64,000 nt of DNA from Serripes groenlandicus (Eukaryota; Mollusca; Bivalvia; Cardiida; Cardiidae), in contig JASEVX010000001.1 of NCBI GenBank assembly GCA_031761405.1, positions 196,743,706-196,807,705 of the forward strand, written 5' to 3'. The translations under genes were made by a program, and so were the position numbers. Shown here piece by piece: positions 21,220 through 32,294 of this stretch (position 1 is the first letter of the stretch; the number at the start of each line of letters is the position of its first letter). Below the pieces are notes generated by a model, which was not told the DNA's origin, did no database searches, and saw only the letters and a list, made by a program, of their open reading frames with translations.

Positions 21220-21512
21220 TTCCCTCATACAAATACTTTATGATGCCTCCGAAGCAGATGTCTTTTAAAAACATTGTGGTCAGATTTCTCCTTTTGCCAC
21301 AATATTTTCCACTTTTAGTCATTGGTTATCTATTCAATTATAGAGATTTTCCATTTGTTGACGAAATATGTTCAAAGTCGTCTGCTGCAGATTTCACACA
21401 ATTTTTCCACTTTTAGTCATTGGTTATCCATTCATTATGGAGATTTTCCATTTTTTGGCAAAATATGTTTAAAGTCGTCTGCTGCAGATTTCTTGTATGT
21501 TGGAAAGAGTTA
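21220..21512. mobile_element. Palindromic element P with internal duplication
   Basis: The ends are CCGTTCCCTCATACAAATAC and GTTGGAAAGAGTTAA. The segment CACTTTTAGTCATTGGTTATC to CGTCTGCTGCAGATTTC is duplicated in tandem. Confidence 0.7.
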
Positions 21513-21867
21513 ACCCTTTTAATTGAAACATATTTTATTGCCATATAAATGATACACAAGATGGATGACATACAACATTCATTATGCATATGACAAAAGG
21601 GTTAGACTACAAGTTCTAACAACTCAGCTCTTTCCCACTGGTACACCTAATTTGACGCATCTTCACCAGATGACCTGTGAAAAAATTATCAAAAAAGGAG
21701 AAATTGCTCGATCAATTTATCAATTTTGTATTTCAAATTTATTCAAGAATAACATATAGTTATGTGATACTCTTGTCAAATGACAGTGTATTTGGTATAA
21801 TATTAAATGAAATATTGATACTTATGTACATATGTGCGTTGGAAGTTTTGTCTAGTGTAGATTGGTA

Positions 21868-22060
21868 GAAATGTTCCCTAAGGGACCCTCTCCTCCTAAT
21901 TCACTGGAACAATATCAACTGAACATGTGTTACCATGTTGATTGGTCGAAAAACATGGCTGCCAGGGGCGGGGTTATTTTGCCTTATATATGGCTATCGT
22001 GAAAACTTAAAAATCTTCTTCTCCGAAAGTGTCGGGTTGATTTTCAAATAATTTTAATCT
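21868..22060. repeat. Isolated family A-type core unit
   Basis: One unit contains AGAAATGTTCCCTAAGGG, CATGTTGATTGGTCG, GGGGTTATTTTGCC and TTCTTCTCCGAAAGTG, without element ends. Confidence 0.65.
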
Positions 22061-22076
22061 GTATTTTTTCCTGAAG

Positions 22077-22195
22077 GCCATGCAAAGCACCCGATGTTTA
22101 GAAGGAAGGGAATCTAGTAGAACACCGTGGAATGAATCGCTGCAGTCTGATTATCTTTCCAGACAACACTGCATTCAACTTGTACATCAAATAAA
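22077..22195 (+). CDS. Possible exon, no known domain
   Basis: The acceptor TATTTTTTCCTGAAG and donor GTAAGCAG flank 119 nt open only in frame 0. It encodes AMQSTRCLEGRESSRTPW and a continuation ending LVHQIK. No family is recognised. It ends in phase 2, which fits neither the exon at 25373 (phase 0 start) nor the one at 32295 (phase 1). It may belong to the BEN gene relic with a missing exon, or may not be an exon. Confidence 0.3.
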
Positions 22196-22508
22196 GTAAG
22201 CAGCATTAAGTGTCTAATTATAATACAGTTCTGGTTTACATTTGTTTTGTAATTTACAAAGTAGAGAATTTATGAGCTTGTATCGCCCCCTTTTTAGCTC
22301 GACTTTTTGAAGAAAAAGGCTAGCTATACTACTCGCCTCAGCGTTAGTGTCACACCTTGGTAAAGGTTTTTGTACCAATTCCTTTTTTTGTCAAAACCAT
22401 TACGGATGTTGCTTTGAAACTTACAACACTTATTCACCCTCATAACCTCCATCAACAGACAAGAGTACATAAAGAGTCAAGGTTTTTGTAAGAATTATTG
22501 CCCTTTTT

Positions 22509-23504
22509 ATGCCCCCTGGAATCACCGATTCGGTGGGCATCTAGTTTTTGGCCTGTCTGCACGAAAAAAACTTTAACCTTGACCACTACTTTTGAACCAT
22601 AACAGGTACGGCTACCATATTTCACATGTGTATTCCTTGTGACATGACCTTTCTGTCAGTACCAAATTTTTGACCTTGCGACTTTGACCTTTGACCTAGA
22701 TGTTGCCATTCTCAAAAAAAACTTTAACCTTAACCACTACTTTTGAACCATAACAGGTACGGCTACCATATTTCACATGTGTATACCTTGTGACATGACC
22801 TTTCTGTCAGTACCAAATTTTTTGACCTTGCGACCTTGACCTTCGACCTAGATGTTGCCATTCTCGAAAAAAAACTTTAACCTTGACCATTACTTTTGAA
22901 CCATAACAGGTACGGCTACCATATTTCACATGTGTATTCCTTGTGACATGACCTTTCTGTCAGTACCAAATTTTTGACCTTGCGACTTTGACCTTTGACC
23001 TAGATGTTGCCATTCTCAAAAAAACCTTTAACCTTAACCACTACTTTTGAACCATAACAGGTACGGCTACCATATTTCACATGTGTATACCTTGTGACAT
23101 GACCTTTCTGTCAGTACCAAAATTGTTTACCTTGCGACCTTGACCTTTGACCTAGATGTTGCCATTCTCGAAAAAAACTTTAACCTTGACCACTACTTTT
23201 GAACCATAACAGGTACGGCTACCATATTTCACATGTGTATACCTTGTGACATGACCTTTCTGTCAGTACCAAAATTTTTCACCTTGCGACCTTGACCTTT
23301 GACCTAGATGTTGCCATTCTCGAAAAAAACTTTAACCTTGACCACTACTTTTGAACCATAACAGGTACGGCTACCATATTTCACATGTGTATTCCTTGTG
23401 ACATGACCTTTCTGTCAGTACCAACATGTTTGACCTTGCGACCTTGACCTTTGACCTAGATGTTGCCATTCGGGGGCATCAGTGTTTCACAAACACATCT
23501 TGTT
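22509..23504 (+). mobile_element. Family D element D2
   Basis: It starts ATGCCCCCTGGAATCACCG and ends GGGGGCATCAGTGTTTCACAAACACATCTTGTT. ATGCCCCC/GGGGGCAT are inverted and GTGTTT-CAC-AAACAC is the hairpin. It has six units of about 155 bp with GAACCATAACAGGTACGGC. Most units contain TGACCTTTGACCT, the complement of AGGTCA-A-AGGTCA (DR1). It is nested in C1. Confidence 0.85.
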
Positions 23505-23548
23505 TTACTTAAAATTATGGTTATGTATTTTGTACCAATTTACTTTTT

Positions 23549-24606
23549 AGCTCACCTATGCACGAAGTGCAAGGTGAGCTATTGTGATCACATTTTGTCC
23601 GGCGTCCGGCCGTCGTGCGTCGTCAACATTTCAGCTTGTTAACACTCTACAGGCTACATTTTGCATCCAATCTTCATGAAAGTGTATCAGAACATTCATC
23701 TCCATAAAATCTTGGACAAGTTCGAAACTGGGCCATATGAGGTCAAAAACGAGGTCACTAGGTCAAATTGAAGCGAAATCTTGTTAACACTCTTGAGGCC
23801 ACATTTTCAACTTGAGCATGTTGAAACTGTATCAGAATGTTTGTCTTGATGATACGTAGGCCAAGTTCGAACATGGGTCATGTCGGGTCAAAAAGTAGGT
23901 CACTAGGTCAAATTGAAGGAAAATCTTGTTAACACTCCAGAGGCCGCAATTTTTGCTTCAGCAGCTTGAAATTTAGTCAGAATGTTGAGCTGCATGATAT
24001 CTAGGTCGAGTTTGAATACGGGTCATGCCGGGTCAAAAACTAGGTCACTAGGCCAAATTGAAGGGAAATCTTGTGTACACCGTAGAAGCTGTATTATTTG
24101 CTTCAGCAGCTTGAAATTTAGTCAGAATGTTGAGCTGAATAATATCTAGGTCAAGTTCGAATACAGGTCATGCTGGGTCAAAAACTAGGTCACTAGGGCA
24201 AATGGAAGGAAAATCTTGTTAACACTTTGGATGCTGCATTTTTTGCTTAAGCATCTTGAAATTTGGTCAGAATGTTTGTCTAAATGATATCTAGTTCAAG
24301 TTCGAATATGGGTCATATGGGGGTCAGAAACAATGTCAATAAAGGAAAATATTGTTCAAACTCCGGAGGCCGCATTTTTACTTTGAGCAACTTGACAATT
24401 TGTCAGAATGTTGTTTTGATGATATCTAGTCCATGTTGGAATATGGGTCATATCAGGAAAAATAATGTATAGATCACTAGGCCAAATGAAGGAAAATCTT
24501 GTTAACACTGGAGGTTGCATTCAGAATAATTGTCTTGATGTGTTTTGCATAACACTACATTGTATAATTAAGGTGAGCGATCCAGGGCCATCATGGCCCT
24601 CTTGTT
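23549..24606 (+). mobile_element. Family A element A2
   Basis: It starts AGCTCACCTATGCACGAAG and CAAGGTGAGCTATTGTGATC. It ends AGGTGAGCGATCCAGGGCCATCATGGCCC then TCTTGTTT. The hairpin is GGGCCAT-C-ATGGCCC. About six units of 155 bp carry AGGTCACTAGG(T/C)CAAATTG and GAAAATCTTGTTAACAC. It is nested in C1; the right flank resumes ACAAAACCATTAATG. Confidence 0.85.
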
Positions 24607-24983
24607 TACAAAACCATTAATGATTTAGCTTATAAATTTACAATACTTATTTATCATCATTACTTCCATCAACCGACAAGGGTACATAACTCTGTCAAGT
24701 TTCGTTTAAGAATTATGGCCCTTTTTCAAATTATAATTTTGGTAAGTTATTCATACCAAATCAAATGTTTTCAAAACAATTAAGAGATATAGCTTTAACA
24801 CTTACACATTTTTTTTACCATCATAACCTCCAGCAACAGCAAAGAGTGCATTTTTGTAAGAATTATGACTCTTTTTTGACTTATAAAGTTATGTTCTCTA
24901 TATATATATACTCACCCAAAAAAGTTTTGTTTTATTGGCAAGCACACAAAAGTTGAGCGCGCTGTCCTCCGACAGCTCTTGTT

Positions 24984-25372
24984 CTTTTTATTTTACCTCC
25001 ATTCTTTTTGCAAGTTTAATTTGTGTTCTGAAAATGAGGGATATGCATTTGCCTGAATTGTGTAAAACTTAGGCTCTTTTATGTAGTCTGGGCAATTTGT
25101 ACAATATTTGCTATATTAAAGCTGATACATAAATATCATTGTTTTATAAATTGATCGAGTCCACCTTGCATGTGGAAGGTTGTCAGTTCAATCCTCAGCT
25201 TGGTCTTGCCAAAGGCTTTAAATGGTACCAGAAGCTTTGCTTGGTGTTCAGCATTTTATTAATACTTGTTTATATATATTGTTGAAAGCAGCACTCGACA
25301 CCATAATAATTACGATTCAATGTAATGAATACTTGTTATCAGTATGATAATTTTCATGTTATTTTTTTCAAG
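24984..25372. other. Intron with a SINE remnant
   Basis: Sequence at 25150-25270 (GAGTCCACCTTGCATGTGG, GTCAGTTCAATCC, AAATGGTACC) resembles a decayed tRNA-derived SINE head. The region ends with the pyrimidine-rich acceptor ATTTTTTTCAAG. Confidence 0.4.
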
Positions 25373-25510
25373 CCTTCAATCTTCAAACCAAGACCACTTC
25401 GACTTCCATTCAGTGAACCACCTGCTGAAGTGGTAGATGCTGTACCAGATGAAGTAGATATTGGTGAATCTAATGTGAGTGTAAGTGATCACTGGGAAGA
25501 GTCTGTGACA
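25373..25510 (+). CDS. Probable internal exon of the BEN-domain gene relic
   Basis: The exon is 138 nt between TTTTTTTCAAG and GTAAGGAA, phase 0-0 and open in that frame. The peptide starts PSIFKPRPLRLPFSEPP and is acidic afterwards (VPDEVDIGESN, DHWEESVT). No domain is recognised. It joins in frame to the BEN exon at 28643 (also phase 0), which supports one transcription unit. Element A3 starts 32 bp after the donor. Confidence 0.5.
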
Positions 25511-25542
25511 GTAAGGAATCATTTCTTTATTGTATTGTTTTT

Positions 25543-26450
25543 AGCTCACCTGAGCTTTGCTCAAGGTGAGTAATTGTGATCGCCTTTTGTCTGGCGTCCG
25601 TTGTGCGTCAACTTCTTCTCCTCAGTAACCAGTGGGTCAATTAGGATGAAACTTTACAGAAAGCATCCTCTCAATGACCTCACCAGATTTCCTTCAAATT
25701 GTGGGGATCCATGTAGAATTCTGGTTTCCATGGCAACAAAATGAAAAAAACTTCAAAATTCTTCTTCTCCCAAACTGGTTGGCAGATTTTCAAATAATTT
25801 TGTAGAAATGTTCCTTGTATGACCCTCTATCAGATTCCTTCAAGCCATGTTAATTGGTCGAAAAACATGGCCACCAGGGGGGGCGGGGCTATTTTGCCTT
25901 ATATGGCTATTAGTGAAAACTTAAAAAATCTTCTTCTCCGAAAGTGTCAGGCCGATTTTCAAATAATTTTGTAGAAATGTTCCTTGGATGACCCTCTATC
26001 AGATTACTTCAAGCCATGTTGATTGGTCGAAAAACATGACCGCAGGGGGGCGGGGCTATTTTGCCTTATATGGCTATAGTGAAAACTTAAAAAATCTTCT
26101 TCTCCGAAAGTGTCAGGCCGATTTTCAAATAATTTTGTAGAAATGTTCCTTGGATGACCCTCTATATCAGATTCCTTCAAGCCATGTTGATTGGTTGAAA
26201 AACATGGCCGCCAGGAGGGCGGGGCTATTTTGCCTTATATGGCTATAGTGAAAACTTAAAAATCTTCTCCACCAAAAGTGTTAGGCCGATTTTCAAATAA
26301 TTTTGTAGAAATGTTCCTAGGGTGATCCTCTATCAGATTCCTTCAAGCCAAGTTGATTGGTAGGAAACTATGGACGCCAGGGGGCGGGGCTTATATAGCT
26401 AAAGTGAAAAAATCAGGTGAGCGATCCAGGGCCATCATGGCCCTCTTGTT
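25543..26450 (+). mobile_element. Family A element A3 with 155-bp cores
   Basis: The head is AGCTCACCTGAGCTTTGC and TCAAGGTGAGTAATTGTGATC. About four 155-bp cores follow. It ends CAGGTGAGCGATCCAGG then GCCATCATGGCCCTCTTGTT. It is complete and very similar to A4 and A7. Confidence 0.85.
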
Positions 26451-27109
26451 TATTTTCATTTGTGGTTAAATGGCCATAGAGTCCTAAAAGAATTGAACTG
26501 AAGGGGGTTGGTAGTGTTGCCATAGCAAAAGAATTCGGCATTTGGTTGGCTGTTGACTGTAAATAGTACACTGTATACTTAATGTACTACTGACACAACT
26601 AGTTTGTGATGGAGGTTTTATTGAAGAGTCTTGTTCTTTACTAAACATTTTTGTTTACCCCTTTCCAAGGTGTCAGAAAATGTGTCCATGCTTCATCTTG
26701 TTAACAGCATATTGGATTTATATATACATCTTCTAAATTGGGTAAAATAATAAAGAGGGAGCTTGAAGATATATTAACCGGATTGTATTGGGATAAAATA
26801 CTATAAATTTAAAAATTATCAAAATGGATAAAAAGTCTCATTATCATTAATTAATATTTACATTTTTACTGCAATCGGCCTAAATGAACTATATAGATAA
26901 ACTGCATTTCATTTCCCAATGAAAAACATTTGCAGCTGGGTGCATGAGCTAAAGAGGACCAGTTCGCATCTCATTGGTTGCACACTGTTGTTTTGATGTT
27001 GAATTGTCATTTGACGATTGCTACAAGTTGCCATACAAATGTGTGTACTTATTCAGTATGTTGACAAGCGTCGCTGTTACTTTTTTGACATTGTTTAATG
27101 CATATTATT
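26451..27109. other. Intronic sequence without a gene
   Basis: No exon, RNA or familiar repeat is recognised. Confidence 0.4.
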
Positions 27110-28359
27110 ATCCCCTCGGTTACGAAGTAAGAGAGAAAGGGATATAGTAACGGAACCGTCCGTATGTATGTATGTATGTATGTATGTATGTATGTGTGTC
27201 CTTCCGTAACAAACCTTGTCATCACTCTACACTAACCATTTCTTGACAGATCTTAACCAAACTTGGTATAAAGTAAGTATATGGTAACATCTTGAAGCCT
27301 ATTGATTTTCAAGGTCATAGGTCAAAGGTCAAGCCCAAAATTGGACTTGCAATATTTTCAGCTGTGGCAACCTTGTCACCACTCTACACTGACCATTACT
27401 TGACGGATTTTAACAAAACTTGGTATAAAGTTACTTTATGATAATATCTTGAAGCCTATTGATTTTCAAGGTCATAGGTCAAAGGTCAAGCCCAAAATTG
27501 GACTTGCAATATTTTCAGCTGTGGCAACCTTGTCGCCACTCTACACTGACCATTACTTGACGGATTTTAACAAAACTTGGTATAAAGTTACTTTATGATT
27601 ATATCTTGAAGCCTATTGATTTTCAAGGTCATAGGAAGGTCAAGCTCAAAATTGGACTTACAATATTTTCAGCTGTGACAGCCTTGTCACCACTCTACAC
27701 TGACCATTCCTTGACCGATCTTTATAAAACTTATTATACAGTTAGTTTATGATAATATTTGAAGCCTATTGATTTTCAAGGTCATAGGTCAAGCCCAAAA
27801 TTGCACTTACACTATTTTCAGCTGTGGCAACCTTGTCACCACTCTACACTGACCATTACTTGACAGATTTTAACCAAACTTGGTATACAGTTACTTTATG
27901 ATAATATCTTGAAGCCTATTGATTTTCAAGGTCATAGGTCAAACTCAAAATTGGACTTACAATATTTTCAGGTGTGGCAGCCTTGTCACAACTCTACACT
28001 GACCATTCATTGACCGATCTTAATAAAACTTATTATACAGTTAGTTTATGATATGTCTTGAAGCCTATTGGTTTTCAAGGTCATAGGTCAAAGGTCATGC
28101 CCAAAATTGAACTTGATTGAACTTACAATATATCTCAGCTGTGGCAACCTTGTCACCACTCTACACTGACCATTCCTTGACAGATCTTATCCAAACTTGG
28201 CATACAGTTAGTTTGTGACAATATTTTGAAGCCTATTGATTCAAGGTCATAGGTCAAAGATCGAAGTCAAAAATTGGACTTAAATATTTAGATCACAAGA
28301 GAACTCAATGTGAAAATGGAAAGCCGAGGGGATGCATCCGCTTTGCGGTGCCCTTGTTT
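27110..28359 (+). mobile_element. Family E element with DR1-type half-site arrays
   Basis: It starts ATCCCCTCGGTTACGAAG followed by a (GTAT)n microsatellite. It ends AAGCCGAGGGGATGCATCCG then CTTTGCGGTGCCCTTGTTT. CCCCTCGG/CCGAGGGG are inverted and GCATCCGC-TTT-GCGGTGC is the hairpin with one bulge. Six to seven units of about 150-170 bp contain CACTCTACACTGACCATT and ATTTTCAAGGTCATAGGTC. No coding frame. Confidence 0.8.
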
Positions 28360-28642
28360 ATATCCAGTTGAAATGAATGATTTCATTTTGCGGATGTCAA
28401 TATATATTTTTTTAAAAGATTCCCATAACAATTATTTTCTGAATAGTGAATACAGTATTTGGCTGAATGGCGAATATGATAAAAAGGTGAAACCAGCACA
28501 ATTGTATATTTGATAATAGATTCATAATCATTATTTTTAGCTTTACTGGCCGAAGGCTCCTATTTTATATTGTCCGTCTTCGGCTTGTCCATTGACTTTT
28601 TGTTGTGAACACTCAAACACCTTTTTTAAAAATTGTTTTCAG
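28360..28642. other. Intron with a family B head stub
   Basis: At 28540 TTTTAGCTTTACTGGCCGAAG and TTGTCCGTCTTCGG look like a family B 5' end truncated after about 90 bp. It ends at the acceptor AAATTGTTTTCAG. Confidence 0.45.
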
Positions 28643-29027
28643 AGTTCTGGAGTAAAGAAAATCAGGCTTGTGAATGAATATGACATCACAACTGTCCTTG
28701 GCAACGCACAAATCAAATAACCAACCAAGGAAGATGCTTATCAATATGTTGGACATTTTTTTTACTAGAGAAACTCTGGCTAGATCCAGTGCTAAGGGAA
28801 CCAGAGTTGCTCATAATAATTTGGCTGGATTATCAAAACTACTGAACGCTGTTGTGCTAAGTGCCCTTAAGGAATTTATTTTAAAAACTTTCAAAAAAGG
28901 CAATGGAGAACCCTGTCTCACAGAATCTATTTTTAACGAAGTAATCAACAATAAGTGTGCAACAGCTAGACGTGCTCTGAACCCAAATAAAATGATATAT
29001 CGAAGGCTTGGTGTGAAACAGTTGTAA
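28643..29027 (+). pseudogene. BEN-domain terminal exon, disabled
   Basis: BEN domains are helical DNA- or protein-binding modules of chromatin regulators. From the acceptor, frame 0 gives VKKIRLVNEYDITTVLGN, then a stop (TAA at 28718-28720). The same frame then reads PTKEDAYQYVGHFF. After an eight-T run (28758-28765) the protein continues one frame on as TRETLARSSAKGTRVAHN, LSKLLNAVVLSALKEFI and NNKCATARRALNP, ending at TAA 29025-29027. The L-FT-E-L-SS-KG and C-ARR pattern is BEN-like. CAA to TAA and an extra T explain both lesions; either could be an assembly error. Confidence 0.7.
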
Positions 29028-29223
29028 CTAAAATTGATATTTTATTACCAATGTTAATCACCTCGCCATAAAGTCTTTATAAGTCTTTATAAGCGTTAAA
29101 TCATTTTTCTTGGTAAACAATGGAAATTTAGGTTTTTTACAAAGGTGTCAAAATTGCCCCTAAACCAGAGATTTCAAAATAGGTTTTTAGTTACAACCGT
29201 TTCACGCCAAGCCCTTGATATGT
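28992..29223. repeat. Foldback spanning the BEN stop codon
   Basis: About 40 bp at 28992-29034 (CGAAGGCTTGGTGTGAAAC ... GTTGTAACTAAAA) are matched in inverse at 29184-29223 (TTTTTAGTTACAACCG ... CGCCAAGCCC), with about 150 bp of loop. The left arm contains the last eight codons and the stop. Confidence 0.75.
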
Positions 29224-29404
29224 CAGGTCACCCTTAAAAAATCATTGTTTGCTCCACCAATCCAGTATTGTTAATGTGGGTATGCATAGGTAGCTAAAAA
29301 AAAGTGTAATATTGTTCTCAATTAAAGTTAACACTGATGATGTAATGTTCTTATTTTATTTTTTTGTTAGATAACTTTTATTACAATTTTATAGTCTTTT
29401 TCTC

Positions 29405-29690
29405 ATTTAAGTGATCAAGCCAAGCATGTGATGCAAGCTTGCCATTTAAGCTTGCACAAGCTTGACTTAAGCTTGCGCAAGCTTATTTGCAAACTTGTGT
29501 TTATGTTTGCTAACAAGAAGCTTGCGCAAGCTTGCAGAATAGCTTGTGCAAGCTTATTTGTAAGCTTGCAGTTGGATTTATGCAAGCTTGTAAGCTTGCC
29601 GCAAGGTTCCAATTACTAGCTTGTGGCAAGCTTGCATTATTAGCTTGCTGCATGCTTGCGATTTGAGCTTGCAATTTTGGTTTGGGCGTT
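29405..29690. repeat. AAGCTTG-rich degenerate array
   Basis: About a dozen AAGCTT palindromes occur in roughly 200 bp, mostly as GCAAGCTTGC, GCGCAAGCTT or TTAAGCTTGC. Spacing is irregular (10-30 bp), so it is not a simple tandem repeat. Open frames appear on both strands only because the motif is self-complementary. Confidence 0.8.
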
Positions 29691-29754
29691 CCTCTTTCTA
29701 ATTGATAGAAGATTCAATGTCGTATTACCAACGTCCTTTACTGACAAGGTTTTT

Positions 29755-30763
29755 AGCTCTACTGGCCAAAGGCCAGAAGAGTTTATGCCCCGGCTTGGTG
29801 TCCGTCTTGCGGATGGCGTCGGTGCGTCTGTAAACAATTGCTTGTGAACGCGATACAGTCTTCAGTTTTGATTGTATCTCAATCAAACTTATACAGTAGT
29901 TAGATATCCATGAGAGCTCGGTTTCTTTCGCAAACCTGCCAGATCCACCCATGCAAGACTGGATTATGGCCCTTGAAATTGTCAAAATTGATATAATAGA
30001 GCTTTTGAACACAATAGAGGCTCCATTTACTATCTGATCTTCACTAAACTTGGATAGTAGTTAAATATTGATGTGAGCTATGTTCCTTTTGAAAACTAGA
30101 CAGTGTTCCCTTGTATGACTGGATTATTGCTCTTGAAGTTGTCAAAATTGCTATAATACAGCTTGTGAAGCGATAATGCCTTCAGTTTTGATTGTATCTC
30201 CATCAAACTTATACAGTAGTTAGATATCAAGGAGAGCTCGGTTCCTTTCGCTAACCAGCCAGATCCGCCCATGCAAGACTGGATTATGGCTCTTGAAATT
30301 GTCAAAATTGCTATAATACAGATTGTGAACACAATAAAGCCTCCATTTACTATTCGATCTTCATCAAACTTGGATAGTAGTTAAATATTGATGAGAGCTT
30401 GGTTCCTTTTGCAAACCATCCAGATCTGCCCATGCAAGGCTTGATTACGGCCCTTGAATTTGTCAAAATTGCTATAATAGAGCTTGTGAACACAATAGAG
30501 GCTCCATTTACTATCTTATCTTTACCAAACTTAGATAGTAGTTAAATATTGATGAGAGCTTGGTTCCTTTCAAAAACCAGCCAGATGTGCCCTTGCATGA
30601 CTGGATTATGGCCCTTGAAATTGTCAACATTGCTGTAATACAGCTTGAGAACACAATAGAGCCTATATTTACTATCAGATCTTCACCATACATACATGCT
30701 CTGGATTGAAAATGACCAAAGAACCATCCCAGTAGAGCAAAGGCCCTCATCCGCCTCTTGTTT
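29755..30763 (+). mobile_element. Family B element B3
   Basis: The head is AGCTCTACTGGCCAAAGGCC followed by AGAAGAGTTTATGCC. Units of about 150-170 bp contain CTTATACAGTAGTTAGATATC, CCAGCCAGATCCGCC and ATGACTGGATTATGGCCC. The end is CCAGTAGAGCAAAGGCCCTC then ATCCGCCTCTTGTTT. Confidence 0.8.
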
Positions 30764-30807
30764 GTTTACTCTGTTCCTTACTTATAGATTAATTCATTCC
30801 CATCTTT

Positions 30808-31245
30808 ACCCTTTCGCAAATATATTTCATCTTTTGTCACTATGTATTCAAAAAGCCGTCTGCTGCAGAGGCGTCAGAAAGCATCTATATGAGGAAAAGG
30901 GTTAAATAGTATGGAAAAGTCTCCTTGTTTAGTGCTCGGCAGCACTCTTCTTTCATATTTTATAAACCTGTTTGACAAACAACAAATCTACAGTATAGCC
31001 CACATTGAAAATCTCTTTAACCCTTTTCCCTTATATAGACGCTTTCCAATGCCTCTGCAGCAGATGGCTTTTTGAAAACATTGTGAGAAAAGAAGAAATT
31101 GCTCAAAACTAGCAACTTCTCCTTTTGCCACGTTTTCAACTTTTAGTCATTATAGGTTATCCATTCAGTTATAGAGATTTTGTATTTTTTGACAAAATAT
31201 GTTCAAAATCGTCTGCTGCAGAATTGTCGCATGAGGGAAAGGGTT
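30808..31245. mobile_element. Two P copies (right half, then full length)
   Basis: A right half ends TATATGAGGAAAAGGGTTAA (30904). A full copy runs from TAACCCTTTTCCCTTATATAG (31018) to GCATGAGGGAAAGGGTTAA (31246). Confidence 0.75.
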
Positions 31246-31369
31246 AAAAATGTGTAATGAATGAAAAGAGTTAGAAAAATGATAGCAGAAGGATGAATTG
31301 CTCATGATAAGCAATTTCTTATTTTGTTCATAGGCCGTCTGCAACAGACACATCTAAATTGAGTTGTAT

Positions 31370-31785
31370 GTATTGTGATAAATGGGTGTGTATGTGATCA
31401 AAATGGAATTAGATGTAACTTGAATCGGACTATGTTTTATATAAATGGAACTATATGTGACATGGATGTGTTAATATGAATGGGTTTGCATGTGAAATTG
31501 ATAGATTTGTATGTGATATTAATAGATTTGTATGTGATGTGAATGGGCAGGTATGTAATAATAATATAATTGTATCCAACATACATGGGATTATATGCAA
31601 TTGATTGGATTTTATGTGATATGAAAGGGATTGTATATGATAAGAATTGGATTGTTTGTGATATGAATGGAATTGTATGTGACATGAATGGGATAGTGTC
31701 TGATATTGATAGAAATATATGCCATTTAAATGTATGAGAATTATACGGAATTTTATGTAATGAATAGCTGTGGTACCTAGGATGG
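31370..31785. repeat. ~20-bp diverged minisatellite
   Basis: About 18 imperfect units resemble GGATTGTATGTGATATGAAT, decaying toward both edges. The long minus-strand open frame (31437-31817) is a by-product of this low-complexity sequence. Confidence 0.75.
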
Positions 31786-32294
31786 GTTTCTATACTTAAG
31801 TTACATTTTTTATGCACACACCAAATTTGCTGGGGGCATATACATGTACATGTAGTGATCTTTACTGTATTTCATATTTCCTGTCATAATTGGTTTATGT
31901 TTATTTCCTTTTGAACTCTTTCTGATATTCTAAGGATATGTCATTGGTATTAGTAGTTCGGACAAGATATCTACCAAGTTTGATTTTATTATACCCTTCG
32001 ACCTTTTAGAAAATTTAGTGGATTTTACGGTGTGCACTCAATATACTAGCAATGCAAGCATAAATATCAATGATATTCGGAAGGTAGGTGTGTTATAGCA
32101 AGGTACAGATCAAGTTTGAATGTGCTTTCTGGCGAATTATTCTAAGTAAAATAAATGTGCCGGGTCTTCAATGTGTAGATTTTGCTGCTTGTGGGAATAT
32201 TTGTGTCAATTGGATACATTTCTAGATTAACCTGTTGTAAACCATGATTAGCTTGATGATTTCAACCTAGGTTTTAGAGGACTTTTTTTTGTAG
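31786..32294. other. Intron 5' of the VWA exon
   Basis: Nothing beyond a pyrimidine-rich end (ACTTTTTTTTGTAG) is recognised. Confidence 0.4.

Larger units (their letters stand above)
22295..24983 (+). mobile_element. Family C element C1, host of two nested elements
   Basis: It starts AGCTCGACTTTTTGAAG after a T-run and ends AAGTTGAGCGCGCTGTCC then TCCGACAGCTCTTGTT. AGCTCGACT and AGTTGAGC are near inverse, and GCTGTC-CTCC-GACAGC is the 3' hairpin. Core wording (GTACCAATT, AACCATTA, CATAACCTCCATCAAC) resumes after each of the two insertions, D2 and A2. Confidence 0.8.

Noticed and set aside
29428..29619. Open frames on both strands at the AAGCTTG cluster
   Set aside because: The motif is self-complementary, so mirrored frames are expected; no coding signature.
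31437..31817. 126-residue minus-strand open frame
   Set aside because: It is a translation of a ~20-bp minisatellite; low-complexity His/Ile/Tyr-rich sequence without support.
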